A DNA stretch of 64,000 bases, taken from Streptomyces sp. PsTaAH-137. GTDB taxonomy: Bacteria > Actinomycetota > Actinomycetes > Streptomycetales > Streptomycetaceae. This document shows positions 8,675 through 17,894 of this stretch, in pieces. Both the position numbers and the translations under genes were made by a program. The notes under the pieces are model-generated. The model did no database searches and was not told the DNA's origin. It worked only from the letters and a program-made list of their open reading frames with translations. The DNA lies in assembly GCF_003259365.1 (NCBI RefSeq), contig NZ_QLLY01000025.1, positions 57,591 through 121,590 on the forward strand. Reading direction: 5' to 3'. Within the stretch, counting starts at the first letter, position 1. The number at the start of each line of letters is the position of its first letter.

Positions 8675-11569
8675 ATGCGAGGCCGCCCTCCGCCGAGGGG
8701 GACACACCTGGCGGACGGCGGCACACCTCTCGCCTCGACACCTGGCGCGATCCGTGCGTACGGACGCGAGAACGCGCGGGTCAGAGCTGGTTCAGCGGTG
8801 AAGGGAGTGGGGACCTTGGAGTCGATCGTGGGGGCGATGGTCGGCCGCGAGAGCGAGCAGGAGGTGCTGTCGGCGTTCCTCGCCGACAGCGGGGGCCGGT
8901 CCCTCGTGCTGCGCGGCGACACAGGTGTGGGCAAGAGCGCACTGCTTGAACATGTGGCCGACCTCGCGGCGACCCACGAGTACCGGGTCATCCGGGCCGC
9001 CGGGGTCGAGGCGGAGTCCGAGCTGCCGTTCGCCGGACTGCACCAGTTCCTGTATCCGCTGCTGTCCCACATCGACCGGCTGGACGACGCCCATCGCAGG
9101 ATCTTCGACGTCGTCTTCGGCCGGAGCGAGGGGACGCCTCCCTCGGTCATGACCCTCGGCATCGCCGTGCTCGACCTGCTCTCCCTCGCGGCGTCCCCGA
9201 CACCGCTGCTGCTCGTGCTCGACGACGGCCAGTGGATGGACGCCTCCAGCACCGAGGTGTGCGGCTTCGTGGGGCGCCGGCTCACCGGCAGCTCGGTGAA
9301 GCTCGTCGTCGTGCTCCGCGCCGATCTGCCCTCGGGCTTCGACACCGCCGCGCTGCCGGAACTGCCCGTGACCACGCTGTCGGAGCAGGCCTCGGAGCAA
9401 CTCCTCGACCTGCGGCATCCCGGTCTGGACCCTCGGATCCGCCGACTCGTGCTGGACGAGGCCCAGGGCAACGCGCTGGCCCTGATCGAACTGCCGCCGT
9501 ACGTCCGGCGGGCGGACCGCACCCCCGAGGAAGTGCTCGGGTACACCGGCATCCCGCTGCCCGTGCGTCTACAACAGGTGTACGGCGTCCGGATCGAGGC
9601 CCTCGGCGACGACGTGCGCACGGAACTGCTGCGCGGCGCGCTGGACGGTGCCGGCGCGACGGCAGGCAGCCCGCGCGGCACGCGTTACCGCATGACCGGC
9701 GCCGAAGAGGCCGCGGACTGCGGCCTGTTGGACGTCGATCCGCTCACCGGCGACTTCGTCTTCCGGCATCCCCTGGTGCGGTCGACCGTCGTGCAGATGG
9801 CGACCCCCAACGAACGGCGCGCGGCGCACGCCATGCTGGCGCAGGTGCACCGGGACGCGCTGGAGCGCCGTGCCACCCACCTCGCGGCCTCGACGGTCGA
9901 CCCCGACGAGGAGGTCGCGGCCGTACTGGAGGCGGCCGCGGACTCCGCGACGGTGCAGGGCGGCGCGCGGGCCGCCGTGGCCTGGCTGACCCGGGCCGCG
10001 GAGCTGAGCGAGAGCCCTGCGGAACGGTCCAGGCGGCTGGGCAGCGCGGCGTACGTCGCCGGACACTCCGGTCAGCTGGACCAGGCCCGGCAGCTGATCC
10101 GCTCGGGCACCGGGCCCGGCACCGGCGATTCGCCGAGCTCGGTGGTCACCTCGGGCTATGTCGCGCTCTTCGAGGACGGGGACGTCCGGTCCTCGCACCG
10201 GCAGGTCCGCGCGGCGATCGAGAGCATGCGGGACGCGGGGGTGCGCGGACCGGACGTCGTCCTCACCCGTCTCGTCGATCTGTTGCTGGCCATCAGCCAG
10301 TACGCGAGTGACGAGGCCGCCTGGCAGCGCACCCACGAACTCCTGGACGGGCTCGGCGACCTGGTGCCCGCGCGCTCGCGGATCTACCAGGACGCCTGGG
10401 GCGATGTGGTGCTGCGCGGCGCCGGGGTGCCCGAGCGGGTGGAGCGCGCCTTCGCCGGGCTCACCGACCGGAAACCGTGGGAGCTCAGCCGGCTGGGGTC
10501 CGCCGCGTACCACGTGGACACCCTCGGCCAGTACCGGCCGCAGTTGCAGCGCGCCGTGGACCGCGAGGTCGAGACGGGCGCCCTGACCAATGGCATGACG
10601 ATGCTGCACCTGATCATGCTCGACCAGATCGCGGCCGGTGAGTGGGCCGAGGCCGAGCGCACCGGAGAGCGCTGCCTGGAACTGACGACCGCCCGTCGGC
10701 ACGACCTGTTCACCTATCACGCCCACGCCTATCTGGGGCTGCTGGCGGCGCTGCGGGGCGAGGTGGAACACGCCCGTGAGCTCCAGGCCGTGGTCGACAC
10801 CTGGGCCCGGCCCCGCGGCGTCGGCTTCCTGACGCAGATCACCGACGCCATCGGCACCACCGCCGCGCTCACCGAAGGCGACTACGAGGCCGCCTACCTC
10901 CACGCCATCGGCATCACACCTCCCGGCACCTTCCACCCCTACGCCCACCAGGCCCCCCGCACCCTCCTCGACCTCGTCGAAGCCGCCCTCCACACCGGCC
11001 GCACCGAACAAGCCCGCACCCACGCCCTCGCCGCCCAGCAGGCCGGCCTCCCGGGCATCTCCCCGCGCCTCGCCCTCCTCACCTACGGCGCCCTCGCCAT
11101 GACCACCACCGACCCCACCGAAGCCGAAACCCTCTACCACCGGGCCGAGAACCTCCCCCAGGGCGCCAACCACCCCTTCGAACTCGCCCGCATCCACCTC
11201 CACCACGGCATCCACCTCCGCCACACCCAGGGCCGCAAGGCCGCCCGGCTCCCGCTCACCGCCGCCGCGGAGACCTTCGAACGACTCGGCACCCCCACCT
11301 GGACCGAACGCGCACGCGCCGAACTGCGGGCCACCGGTGCGTCCGCCCCCGCGTCCTCCGCTCATCTCGCGGCACTGACCTGGCAGGAGCGCCGGATCGC
11401 GGATCTCGCCGCGAGCGGTCTGACCAACAAGGAGATCGGACAGCGGATGCACCTCTCGCCCCGCACGGTCAGCTCACACCTGTACCGGGTCTTCCCCAAG
11501 CTCGGCATCACCTCGCGCGCCGCACTGCGCGACGCGCTGGCCAAGGTCCCCGGTGACCAGGACGTGTGA
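8675..11569 (+). CDS. LuxR-family regulator of the large ATP-binding (LAL) type
   Basis: 964 aa, the normal size of LAL regulators. A predicted AAA/STAND ATPase domain begins near residue 58, with Walker A GDTGVGKS (K88) and Walker B LLLVLDDGQWMD (D183/D184); a long helical repeat region follows; residues about 900-955 form the LuxR HTH (LTWQERRIADLAASGLTNKE). ATG at 8675 has GGGGAG eight bases upstream; the conserved domain starts 50 residues later, so an internal start at 8816 or 8837 is possible. Between about 10900 and 11330 third-position use is even more C-biased than in its surroundings. LAL proteins activate secondary-metabolite or sugar-utilisation genes; no such cluster adjoins. Confidence 0.9.
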   Translation: MRGRPPPRGTHLADGGTPLASTPGAIRAYGRENARVRAGSAVKGVGTLESIVGAMVGRESEQEVLSAFLADSGGRSLVLRGDTGVGKSALLEHVADLAATHEYRVIRAAGVEAESELPFAGLHQFLYPLLSHIDRLDDAHRRIFDVVFGRSEGTPPSVMTLGIAVLDLLSLAASPTPLLLVLDDGQWMDASSTEVCGFVGRRLTGSSVKLVVVLRADLPSGFDTAALPELPVTTLSEQASEQLLDLRHPGLDPRIRRLVLDEAQGNALALIELPPYVRRADRTPEEVLGYTGIPLPVRLQQVYGVRIEALGDDVRTELLRGALDGAGATAGSPRGTRYRMTGAEEAADCGLLDVDPLTGDFVFRHPLVRSTVVQMATPNERRAAHAMLAQVHRDALERRATHLAASTVDPDEEVAAVLEAAADSATVQGGARAAVAWLTRAAELSESPAERSRRLGSAAYVAGHSGQLDQARQLIRSGTGPGTGDSPSSVVTSGYVALFEDGDVRSSHRQVRAAIESMRDAGVRGPDVVLTRLVDLLLAISQYASDEAAWQRTHELLDGLGDLVPARSRIYQDAWGDVVLRGAGVPERVERAFAGLTDRKPWELSRLGSAAYHVDTLGQYRPQLQRAVDREVETGALTNGMTMLHLIMLDQIAAGEWAEAERTGERCLELTTARRHDLFTYHAHAYLGLLAALRGEVEHARELQAVVDTWARPRGVGFLTQITDAIGTTAALTEGDYEAAYLHAIGITPPGTFHPYAHQAPRTLLDLVEAALHTGRTEQARTHALAAQQAGLPGISPRLALLTYGALAMTTTDPTEAETLYHRAENLPQGANHPFELARIHLHHGIHLRHTQGRKAARLPLTAAAETFERLGTPTWTERARAELRATGASAPASSAHLAALTWQERRIADLAASGLTNKEIGQRMHLSPRTVSSHLYRVFPKLGITSRAALRDALAKVPGDQDV

Positions 11570-11580
11570 CCGCGCCGCGG

Positions 11581-12384
11581 TCAGCGCTCCTCCGGGTGTG
11601 CGCGGATGCCCTGGTCGTCGAGCCAGCCGAGCACGTGGTCGGCGACGAACCGCCATCCGTTGTCCACGACGAGGGAGTGCGCGCGGTCCGCGAACTGCTT
11701 GAGGTCCGTCACCGCCGTGGAGTCGCCGTAGGCCTTGTACGCGGCCCGCGTGACGGAGTCCGGGACGATCAGGTCCTCCTGCCCGGAGATCAACAGCAGC
11801 GGGCCCCTGCCGATGTTGCCGGTGTCGGCCACGGCGTACGGGCCGCGTACGGTGCCCGCGCGGTCCAGGTCGGCGAGGAGCCTTCGGGGGGCGGGCACCA
11901 CGTACCGGTCGAAGAGCCGCGCGGCCTCCTCCGCGTCGAGGGTGTTGGCGAAGACCTTCCGGAACCGCTCCGGGGAGAGCGACACCAGGGGTTCGACGCC
12001 GTCCCGGTCCGGGGCCCACAGGGCGGGCCGGGCACCGGGCAGGGGGATGCCGTCGACGGGGGCGGGCGCGATGGCCACCGCGGCCCGGCCGATGTTCACG
12101 CCGATGAGGTGCTGGGCGATGAGCCCGCCGACCGCGTGCCCGACGATGACCGGCGCCTTGTCGAAGGAGCGCGCGATGTCCGCGTAGTGGTCCGTCAGCG
12201 CCTCCAGGCCGAGGTCACCGACCGGCGCGGGCGACCGGCGCGTCTCCTCGGGGGTGGCCGCCTCTCCCGGCCACCCGGGTGCGAGGGCGCGGAAGCCCCG
12301 GCCGGCGAAGCGCTCGGCCCATGACTCCCACGCGAGCGCGTGCAGCCACTCACCATGGATGAAGACGACGGGCGTACGGTTCAC
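11581..12384 (-). CDS. alpha/beta-hydrolase fold protein lacking the nucleophile serine
   Basis: 267 aa alpha/beta-hydrolase, cytoplasmic. The oxyanion region FIHGEWLHALAWE is at 8-20, the acid candidate in SGQEDLIVPDS near 205-213 and the histidine in DRAHSLV near 238. The elbow reads GHAVGG where family members have GHSxGG: the codon is GCG, so the usual serine is alanine. Either the protein is not a classical hydrolase or the residue is a real loss. It is convergent with the LAL regulator (11 bp between stops) and its promoter lies in the 324-bp gap to the SsgA-like gene. Confidence 0.82.
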   Translation of the reverse strand: MNRTPVVFIHGEWLHALAWESWAERFAGRGFRALAPGWPGEAATPEETRRSPAPVGDLGLEALTDHYADIARSFDKAPVIVGHAVGGLIAQHLIGVNIGRAAVAIAPAPVDGIPLPGARPALWAPDRDGVEPLVSLSPERFRKVFANTLDAEEAARLFDRYVVPAPRRLLADLDRAGTVRGPYAVADTGNIGRGPLLLISGQEDLIVPDSVTRAAYKAYGDSTAVTDLKQFADRAHSLVVDNGWRFVADHVLGWLDDQGIRAHPEER

Positions 12385-12708
12385 GGTTGGCTCCTCCGGG
12401 CATGACGACCTTCATTCGGCACCGGCGCGCGGGCGACCGTTTCAGGATCGTTCAGGCGCGGGCCGGGGGCGACAGTCGAATGACTTAATGTCGGCGGCCC
12501 ACAGGCCCGGACGGGGCGTGACGTCTCGGTGAGCCGGGCGTCAGGCCAGGTACGCAAAGGCGTACAGAGGTTCACCAATCGGGCATCGGGCGGCGCGGCC
12601 GCGGTCGAAGTCGGTGAATCTCGACGGTCAAGTTACTTATGGACGACGATCCCGCGGCGACGAGAGTGGGTCGGGTCAGTTCCCGCCCCAGAGAAGGGTC
12701 CTCTCGTC
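12385..12708. other. intergenic region, divergent promoters expected
   Basis: 324 bp between two divergent genes. It contains AT-richer patches around 12475-12490 and 12615-12640 that could carry promoters, but no hexamer pair or strong palindrome stands out and no coding sequence with Streptomyces codon bias is visible. Confidence 0.5.
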
Positions 12709-13185
12709 ATGAGCGGCAACCATCCCGGTGTACAGGCTCCCAGGACGGCGCCCTGCGACAGCAGCCCCCATCTGGTCCTGGACATCGAGCGTGTGCTGGA
12801 CGTCTCGGCCCGGCAGGCCGTCAGGGCGGAGTTCCGGTTCGACCCGGGGTCTCCCCTGGTCGTCCATGTGGAGTTGCTCATCGAGGACGGCCCCTGCGTC
12901 CTGTGGCGGATCGGCCGCGATCTGCTCCACCAGGGGCTGTACTCGGTGAGCGGTCTCGGTGACGTCAGGATCTGGTCGACCCGCCCCGAGGGAGACCCGG
13001 CCACCGCCCGGCTGCAGTTGGCCTCCGGGGACATGGCGGCCCTGTTCGAGCTGCCCGTGCCGCCGCTGGCGGAGTGGCTGGAGCACACCTACGAACTCGT
13101 CCCCGCCGGCCAGGAACTCTCCGCGGTCGACTGGGACGTCGCGACGGCCGACCTGCTCCAGGACCCCACGGCGCAGTCGGACTGA
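12709..13185 (+). CDS. SsgA-like sporulation/cell-division regulator (SALP)
   Basis: 158 aa. SsgA family proteins, found only in morphologically complex actinobacteria, steer septum placement, peptidoglycan synthesis and spore separation. The core is visible: VRAEFRFDPGSPLVVHVEL (about 39-57), VLWRIGRDLLHQGLY (64-78) and GLGDVRIWSTRP (82-93). The ATG at 12709 follows GAAGGG and gives the normal length of 130-160 aa. Which SALP (SsgA to SsgG) it represents cannot be told from the sequence alone. It precedes the XRE-NB-ARC regulator by 126 bp on the same strand. Confidence 0.85.
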   Translation: MSGNHPGVQAPRTAPCDSSPHLVLDIERVLDVSARQAVRAEFRFDPGSPLVVHVELLIEDGPCVLWRIGRDLLHQGLYSVSGLGDVRIWSTRPEGDPATARLQLASGDMAALFELPVPPLAEWLEHTYELVPAGQELSAVDWDVATADLLQDPTAQSD

Positions 13186-13311
13186 TCGACTCCCCCTGCC
13201 GTGCGGCGGACGGCACGATCACGGCCCGTCCCGCGAGCGGTCGATCCACGGCTGTTAGGTTGACGGCAGACCGGCAGCTGCGGCCCAGGTGCCCGGACAC
13301 GGCCTGGCGGG

Positions 13312-15570
13312 GTGGAGATGGACAACGAATCGGTCGGCCCGCTGTTGCGCGAGGAACGGCTGCGGTCCTCGCTCACGCTGGAGAAGCTGGCCGAGTTGTC
13401 CGGTGTGAGCGTCCGGGCCATCAGCGACATGGAGCGCGGGAGGAGCCGGCCGCGGCAGGCGACCCTGCGCGAGCTGATGGACGCCATGGACCTGGACGAG
13501 GAGGCGCGCCGGCGTCTGGTCCGCGCGGCGGTCCGGCGTACGGACCAGGTGCCCCGGCAACTTCCGCCGGATCTGGCGGTGTTCCGCGGCCGTCACGAGG
13601 CACTGACGACGGTGCACGGTCTGACCTCGCAGGTCGCCGCGGCAGGCGGACATGTCGTCATCTCCGCGATCGGCGGCATGGCCGGCGTGGGCAAGACCAC
13701 GCTCGCCGTTCACTGGGCGCATCAGGTGGCGGACCGATTCCCGGACGGCCAGCTGTATGTGAACCTGCGCGGCTTCGAGGACGCGGAGCAGCCCCTCGAC
13801 CCGGGGGAGGCGCTCGGGCGGTTCCTGCGCGCACTCGGGGTGGAACCCGCCGACATGCCGGCGGACACGGAAGCGCGCACGGCCCTGTTCCGCGAGCGGA
13901 CCAGGTCGCGCAGAATGATCGTCGTCCTGGATAACGCGCGCGACGCGGAACAGGTCAGACCGCTGCTGCCCACCTCGCCGGGCTGCCTGACCATCGCCAC
14001 GTCGCGCAACCGGCTGGCGGCCCTGGCGGCGGCGGAGGGCGCCTCGCTGGTCAGCCTGGACGTGTGGACGCCAGAAGAGGCCCTTGCCGCCCTGGCGGCA
14101 CGGATCGGCGAGGAACGGTGCCGGTCGGAGCCGGAGGCGGCGGCCGCGCTGACCGAGCTGTGCGGACACCTGCCCCTGGCGATCGCCGTGGTCGGAGCGC
14201 AGCTGAGCGCGGCCCCGGGCATGCCGTTGCGCGTGGGCGTCCGCGAACTCCGCGAGGCCCGGCCGCGTCTGGACGCGCTGGCCGACGACGACCGGCGGAT
14301 CGATGTCCGAGCCGTGTTCTCCTGGTCGTACCGCGCGCTCACCGCGGAAGCCGCGACGTTCTTCCGGCCCCTGTCGCTCCACCCCGGTCCGGCGGTGTCC
14401 GCCGAGGCCGCCGCCTCCCTCGCGGGTACGGAGATGGCGGCGGCCAGAAGGCATCTGCGCGAGCTGACCTCGGCCAGCCTGCTCTCCCGCGACGCCGAGG
14501 GCCGCTACGTCCTGCACGACCTGGTCCGCGCCTACGGCGTCGAACTCTCGGAGCAGCGGGGCGACGATTCGCTCGGCGCCGGGCTGCGCCTGCTGGACTA
14601 TCTGCGGCACAACGCCCACGCAGCCAACCGCTTCGTGTCGCGGCTGCCGTCCGAGCCGATCGGTCCCCCTGTTCCGGGAGTGGCGCACGTCGCCGTCGAC
14701 AGCCGTGAGGAAGGGCTGGAGTGGTACCGGCAGGAGGAACCGACCGCCGCTGCCGCCGTGCGCGGGCTGCTGGATCCGCGGCTGCTGCGCCATCGCGTCG
14801 CTCTGGCGCTGGAGTGGGAGCCGTACAACAGGGCGGTGGGCCGCTGGACGGAGGAGATCGCCACGGCCCGCATCGCGCTCGACGCGGCCCTCGTCCTCGA
14901 CGACCCGACCGCCGTCGCCCGCGCCGGCACCCATCTGTCGAGCGCCCTGTGCGAGACCGGCCGTGCGGACGAGGCGAACGAGCCGGTCGACCTGATGCTC
15001 GGGCAACTCGACCGGCTCCCTCCGAAGGAGCAACTCCTCGCCGAGCGCTACGCCAGCCGCGTACGCGATCACCAGAAGCGCTATGCGGAGGGGCTGCAAC
15101 ACGCCCGTGCGAGCCTGGAGATCGCGCGGACGCTCGGCGAGAGCTACGAGGTGGCACGCGCCACGGCGATCGTGGGCTACTTCCACTCCGTGCTCGGTGA
15201 CCACCAGGCGACCATCGCCACCTGCGAGGCGGCTCTCCCCCTCCTGCGCAGGACCGGGAACCGTCACGACGAGGCCGCGACGTGGGAGAGCATCGGCCGC
15301 GCCCAGCAGCGCATGGGCGACCTCGACACGGCGATCGCCACGTACCGGAAGGCCCTGTACCTCTACGAACAGCTCCGCGACGACTACAACGCGGCCGAGG
15401 TCCTCGACTGCCTCGCGTCCGCCCGGCTGGAACAGGGCGCCGCGGACGAGGCGAGGGCGCACTGGACCCGGGCGGGCGACCTCTTCACCGGCCTCCGCGT
15501 CGCCCGGGCCGAGGACATGTACGCCAGGGCGCGGGCCCTCCCCCGTCCGAGAGTCCAATCGGCCGAGTGA
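13312..15570 (+). CDS. XRE HTH - NB-ARC - TPR regulator (AfsR-like)
   Basis: 752 aa. Residues 7-65 are an XRE helix-turn-helix (LEKLAELSGVSVRAISDMER); 90-400 an NB-ARC STAND ATPase with Walker A GMAGVGKTT (K128), Walker B MIVVLDNA near 203-210, the GLPL-like GHLPLAI near 283 and a LHD motif near 403; the C-terminal third is TPR-like helices. This is the AfsR/SARP ATPase-TPR module joined to an XRE rather than a SARP DNA-binding domain. The start is GTG 13312 or ATG 13318. The 5' region lacks a clear ribosome site. Target genes unknown. Confidence 0.88.
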   Translation: MEMDNESVGPLLREERLRSSLTLEKLAELSGVSVRAISDMERGRSRPRQATLRELMDAMDLDEEARRRLVRAAVRRTDQVPRQLPPDLAVFRGRHEALTTVHGLTSQVAAAGGHVVISAIGGMAGVGKTTLAVHWAHQVADRFPDGQLYVNLRGFEDAEQPLDPGEALGRFLRALGVEPADMPADTEARTALFRERTRSRRMIVVLDNARDAEQVRPLLPTSPGCLTIATSRNRLAALAAAEGASLVSLDVWTPEEALAALAARIGEERCRSEPEAAAALTELCGHLPLAIAVVGAQLSAAPGMPLRVGVRELREARPRLDALADDDRRIDVRAVFSWSYRALTAEAATFFRPLSLHPGPAVSAEAAASLAGTEMAAARRHLRELTSASLLSRDAEGRYVLHDLVRAYGVELSEQRGDDSLGAGLRLLDYLRHNAHAANRFVSRLPSEPIGPPVPGVAHVAVDSREEGLEWYRQEEPTAAAAVRGLLDPRLLRHRVALALEWEPYNRAVGRWTEEIATARIALDAALVLDDPTAVARAGTHLSSALCETGRADEANEPVDLMLGQLDRLPPKEQLLAERYASRVRDHQKRYAEGLQHARASLEIARTLGESYEVARATAIVGYFHSVLGDHQATIATCEAALPLLRRTGNRHDEAATWESIGRAQQRMGDLDTAIATYRKALYLYEQLRDDYNAAEVLDCLASARLEQGAADEARAHWTRAGDLFTGLRVARAEDMYARARALPRPRVQSAE

Positions 15571-15581
15571 CCTGGGCGGTT

Positions 15582-16130
15582 TCAGGCCGCGGCCGTGCCC
15601 TTGCGGGCCCGGTAGGCCGCGGCCTTGACCCGGTTTCCACAGGTGCGCATGGCGCACCACTCCCGCCGGCGGCCGCGCGAGCGGTCGAGGTAGACCTGGG
15701 TGCACTCGGGGCGGGCGCACTCGCGCAGCAGGGCTCCCTCGTCACCGCCGAGAATCTCGACCGCCGCGCGGGCGAGGGTCGAGAGGCCCTGGGAGACGGA
15801 CCCGGTGTGCCGCACTCCGTCGGGGCCGAGCCGCACCTGCACGGGCGGACACTCGGCGTGCCGGTTCACCGCGTCGACGTCGGCGGCGGGCAGGGGTGCG
15901 CCCGCGAGCCGTGCCGCCACCAGTGAGTAGATCGATTCACGCAGGTCGATGGCGGTCTCCAGGTCGGACTCGTCCGCGCCGGGCGGCGTGTCGCACATGC
16001 CGGACTCGACGAACCAGTCGTCGAGCGAGGCGCCCTCGGCGAGCTTTTCCGCGGGCGCCTCGTCGCGCCTCGCGCGCAGAGTCCCGACGAAGTCGAGAGG
16101 GAGCGTTCCGCAGGGAAAGGCATGACGCAC
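15582..16130 (-). CDS. CGNR zinc-finger (ABATE domain) transcription factor
   Basis: 182 aa. The N-terminal stress-sensing ABATE-like domain (about 9-120) is followed by a C-terminal CGNR zinc finger: CARPECTQVYLDRSRGRRREWC (in two parts, cysteines near 139 and 144) and MRTCGNRVKAAAYRARK near 161-177. Such proteins are predicted ligand-sensing regulators. Start GTG 16130 has AGGTG upstream. It is convergent with the NB-ARC regulator (11-bp gap). Targets unknown. Confidence 0.87.
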   Translation of the reverse strand: MRHAFPCGTLPLDFVGTLRARRDEAPAEKLAEGASLDDWFVESGMCDTPPGADESDLETAIDLRESIYSLVAARLAGAPLPAADVDAVNRHAECPPVQVRLGPDGVRHTGSVSQGLSTLARAAVEILGGDEGALLRECARPECTQVYLDRSRGRRREWCAMRTCGNRVKAAAYRARKGTAAA

Positions 16131-16181
16131 GTGATCACCTGCGCTGTTCGACCGGGCCGTCTGCCGCCGCCTCGCACACCC

Positions 16182-16376
16182 CTACAGGCCCAGGTCGAGG
16201 GCCAGGCAGGAGAAGTACTGCCACTGCCCCTCGGGGTTGTAGGCGCCGTTGACCTTGGCGTCCAGCCTGGTGTCCACACCTTGGGTGGTGTCCTCGGCAC
16301 GGATGCGCTCGGGGAGCTTCCCGAAGCGCGCGTGCCGCGCCGCCGCGGCGGTGTCGATGGTGAATTCCCTGTTCAT
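16182..16376 (-). CDS. small conserved hypothetical protein
   Basis: 64 aa from ATG at 16376 with GAGGACGGTC upstream. The sequence is soluble, with no membrane segment or cysteine cluster beyond one Cys near the end; NGAYNPEGQWQYFSCLAL at the C-terminus is its most distinctive part. No family was recognised. It has its own well-formed promoter, and a perfect 14-bp palindrome just upstream, so it is an expressed, regulated gene rather than a shadow. It lies 51 bp upstream of the CGNR gene on the same strand and may be co-transcribed with it. Confidence 0.6.
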   Translation of the reverse strand: MNREFTIDTAAAARHARFGKLPERIRAEDTTQGVDTRLDAKVNGAYNPEGQWQYFSCLALDLGL

Positions 16377-16427
16377 GACCGTCCTCCACGTCGTGGATCG
16401 CGTCCGCTTGTCACCCGGACAGCCCTC

Positions 16428-16456
16428 AGTCTGCCCATCACGACGTAACCAGTCAA
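16428..16456 (-). promoter_or_regulatory. promoter of the 64-aa gene
   Basis: On the minus strand TTGACT (16456-16451), 17 bases, then CAGACT (16433-16428): a near-consensus housekeeping promoter ending about 50 bases upstream of ATG 16376. Confidence 0.65.
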
Positions 16457-16472
16457 GGGGGTGACTAACGCA

Positions 16473-16486
16473 TGACACATGTGTCA
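16473..16486. promoter_or_regulatory. perfect 14-bp palindromic operator
   Basis: TGACACATGTGTCA is a perfect palindrome located 16 bp upstream of the -35 of the 64-aa gene, where an activator would bind. It is also 60 bp beyond the arcA stop codon. Confidence 0.5.
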
Positions 16487-16545
16487 CCGATGACACCCTC
16501 GTCGCCGGGGCGGGGTGTCAGGAGCGGTCGCCGCGGTCGCGCCGC

Positions 16546-17814
16546 TCAGAAGTCGACCGGGTCGCGGACGATCGGGCACGTCATGCAGTGGCCGCCGCCG
16601 CGGCCCCGGCCCAGTTCGGCGCCGACGATGGTGATGACCTCGACCCCGGCCTTGCGCAGCAGCGTGTTGGTCTGGGTGTTGCGGTCGTACGTGAAGACGA
16701 CGCCGGGTTCGACGGCGACGGCGTTGTTGCCGCTGTCCCACTGCTGCCGCTCGGAGGCGTAGACGTCACCGCCGGTCTCGATGACCCGCAGACCACCGGC
16801 GATCCCGAGCGCCTTGCCGACGACGTCGACGAACGGGGTCGAGCCCTCGTCGGTGATGTCCAGGCCCGGCGCCTTGTCGGTCGGCCGCAGCGTGAACGTG
16901 CGCACCGAGTCCATGATCCTCGGGTACAGGGTGACGATGTCGCGGTCGGCGAAGGTGAAGACGGTGTCGAGGTGCATCGCGGAACGCAGTTGAGGCATCC
17001 CGGCCACGATGACCCGCTCGGCGGCGCCCCGCTCGAAGAGGGCGGCGGCGACCTGGGTGATGGCCTGCCGCGAGGTGCGTTCGCTCATGCCCATCAGGAC
17101 CACGCCGTTGCCGACGGGCATGATGTCGCCGCCCTCGAAGGTGGCCTGCCCCCAGTCCTGTTCGGGATCGCCCCACCAGACGGTCGAGCCCACGAAGTCC
17201 GGGTGGAAGAGGTAGACCGCCTTCATCAGCAGGGTCTCGTCGCGGCGGGCGGGCCAGTAGAGCGGGTTGAGGGTGAGGCCGCCGTAGAGCCAGCACGTGG
17301 TGTCGCGCGTGTAGAGGGTGTTGGGCAGCGGCGGCATCAAGTATTCGCGTGCGCCGGTCGATTCGCGGGCCAGGGACACATACGGCGAGCGGAAGTCGTC
17401 GGGGAGGTCGGTGGTGGCGAGACCGCCGATGAGGTGTTCGGCGAGCCGCCGGGGCTCCATGCCCTCCAGGAACGCCCGGGTGTCGTCGATGAGGCCGACG
17501 CCGACCTGGTTCGCCACGATCTTGCGGTCCAGGAGCCAGTTCTTCGCCTCGGGGATCGCCATGGTCTGCGCGAGCAGTTCGTGCAGTTCGACGACCTCGA
17601 CCCCGCGCCGGGTCAGTTTGTTGACGAAGTCGGCGTGGTCGCGCTCGGCGTTCTCCACCCACATGACGTCGTCGAAGAGCAGGTCGTCGGAGTTGGTCGG
17701 GGTGAGTCTGCGGTGCGCGAGGCCGGGCGCGCACACGAGCACCTTGCGCAGCCGGCCCACCTCGGAGTGCACGCCGTACGCGGCGGAAGCGGGGGTCGTG
17801 TCGGGGTCGGTCAC
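16546..17814 (-). CDS. arcA: arginine deiminase
   Basis: 422 aa, close to the usual ~410. The enzyme hydrolyses arginine to citrulline and ammonia. Guanidino-modifying fold signatures are present: FEGGDIMPVGNGVVLMGMSERTS in the middle (acidic Asp near 255 and start of the GM.ERTS block), MHLDTVFTFAD, and the catalytic cysteine in GRGGGHCMTCP near residue 410. GTG 17814 is preferred because GGAAGG lies six bases upstream; a longer frame from GTG 17898, overlapping the arcD stop codon by four bases, would add 28 low-complexity residues. It is transcribed with arcD. arcB and arcC are not nearby. Confidence 0.92.
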   Translation of the reverse strand: MTDPDTTPASAAYGVHSEVGRLRKVLVCAPGLAHRRLTPTNSDDLLFDDVMWVENAERDHADFVNKLTRRGVEVVELHELLAQTMAIPEAKNWLLDRKIVANQVGVGLIDDTRAFLEGMEPRRLAEHLIGGLATTDLPDDFRSPYVSLARESTGAREYLMPPLPNTLYTRDTTCWLYGGLTLNPLYWPARRDETLLMKAVYLFHPDFVGSTVWWGDPEQDWGQATFEGGDIMPVGNGVVLMGMSERTSRQAITQVAAALFERGAAERVIVAGMPQLRSAMHLDTVFTFADRDIVTLYPRIMDSVRTFTLRPTDKAPGLDITDEGSTPFVDVVGKALGIAGGLRVIETGGDVYASERQQWDSGNNAVAVEPGVVFTYDRNTQTNTLLRKAGVEVITIVGAELGRGRGGGHCMTCPIVRDPVDF

Positions 17815-17894
17815 GGTCTGCCTTCCGGTGGTGGAGCCGGTGTTGGTCGAGGGGGTGGCGGTCGGTCCGCCGGGGGCCGGGCCGCCGACGGGGT

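Noticed and set aside
8675..15570. LAL, SsgA-like and NB-ARC genes as regulators of a local biosynthetic cluster
   Set aside because: No polyketide, peptide, terpene or tailoring genes occur in the window.
13255..15720. 821-codon open frame on the minus strand
   Set aside because: Antisense shadow of the NB-ARC regulator, which has Walker motifs and correct third-position bias on the other strand.
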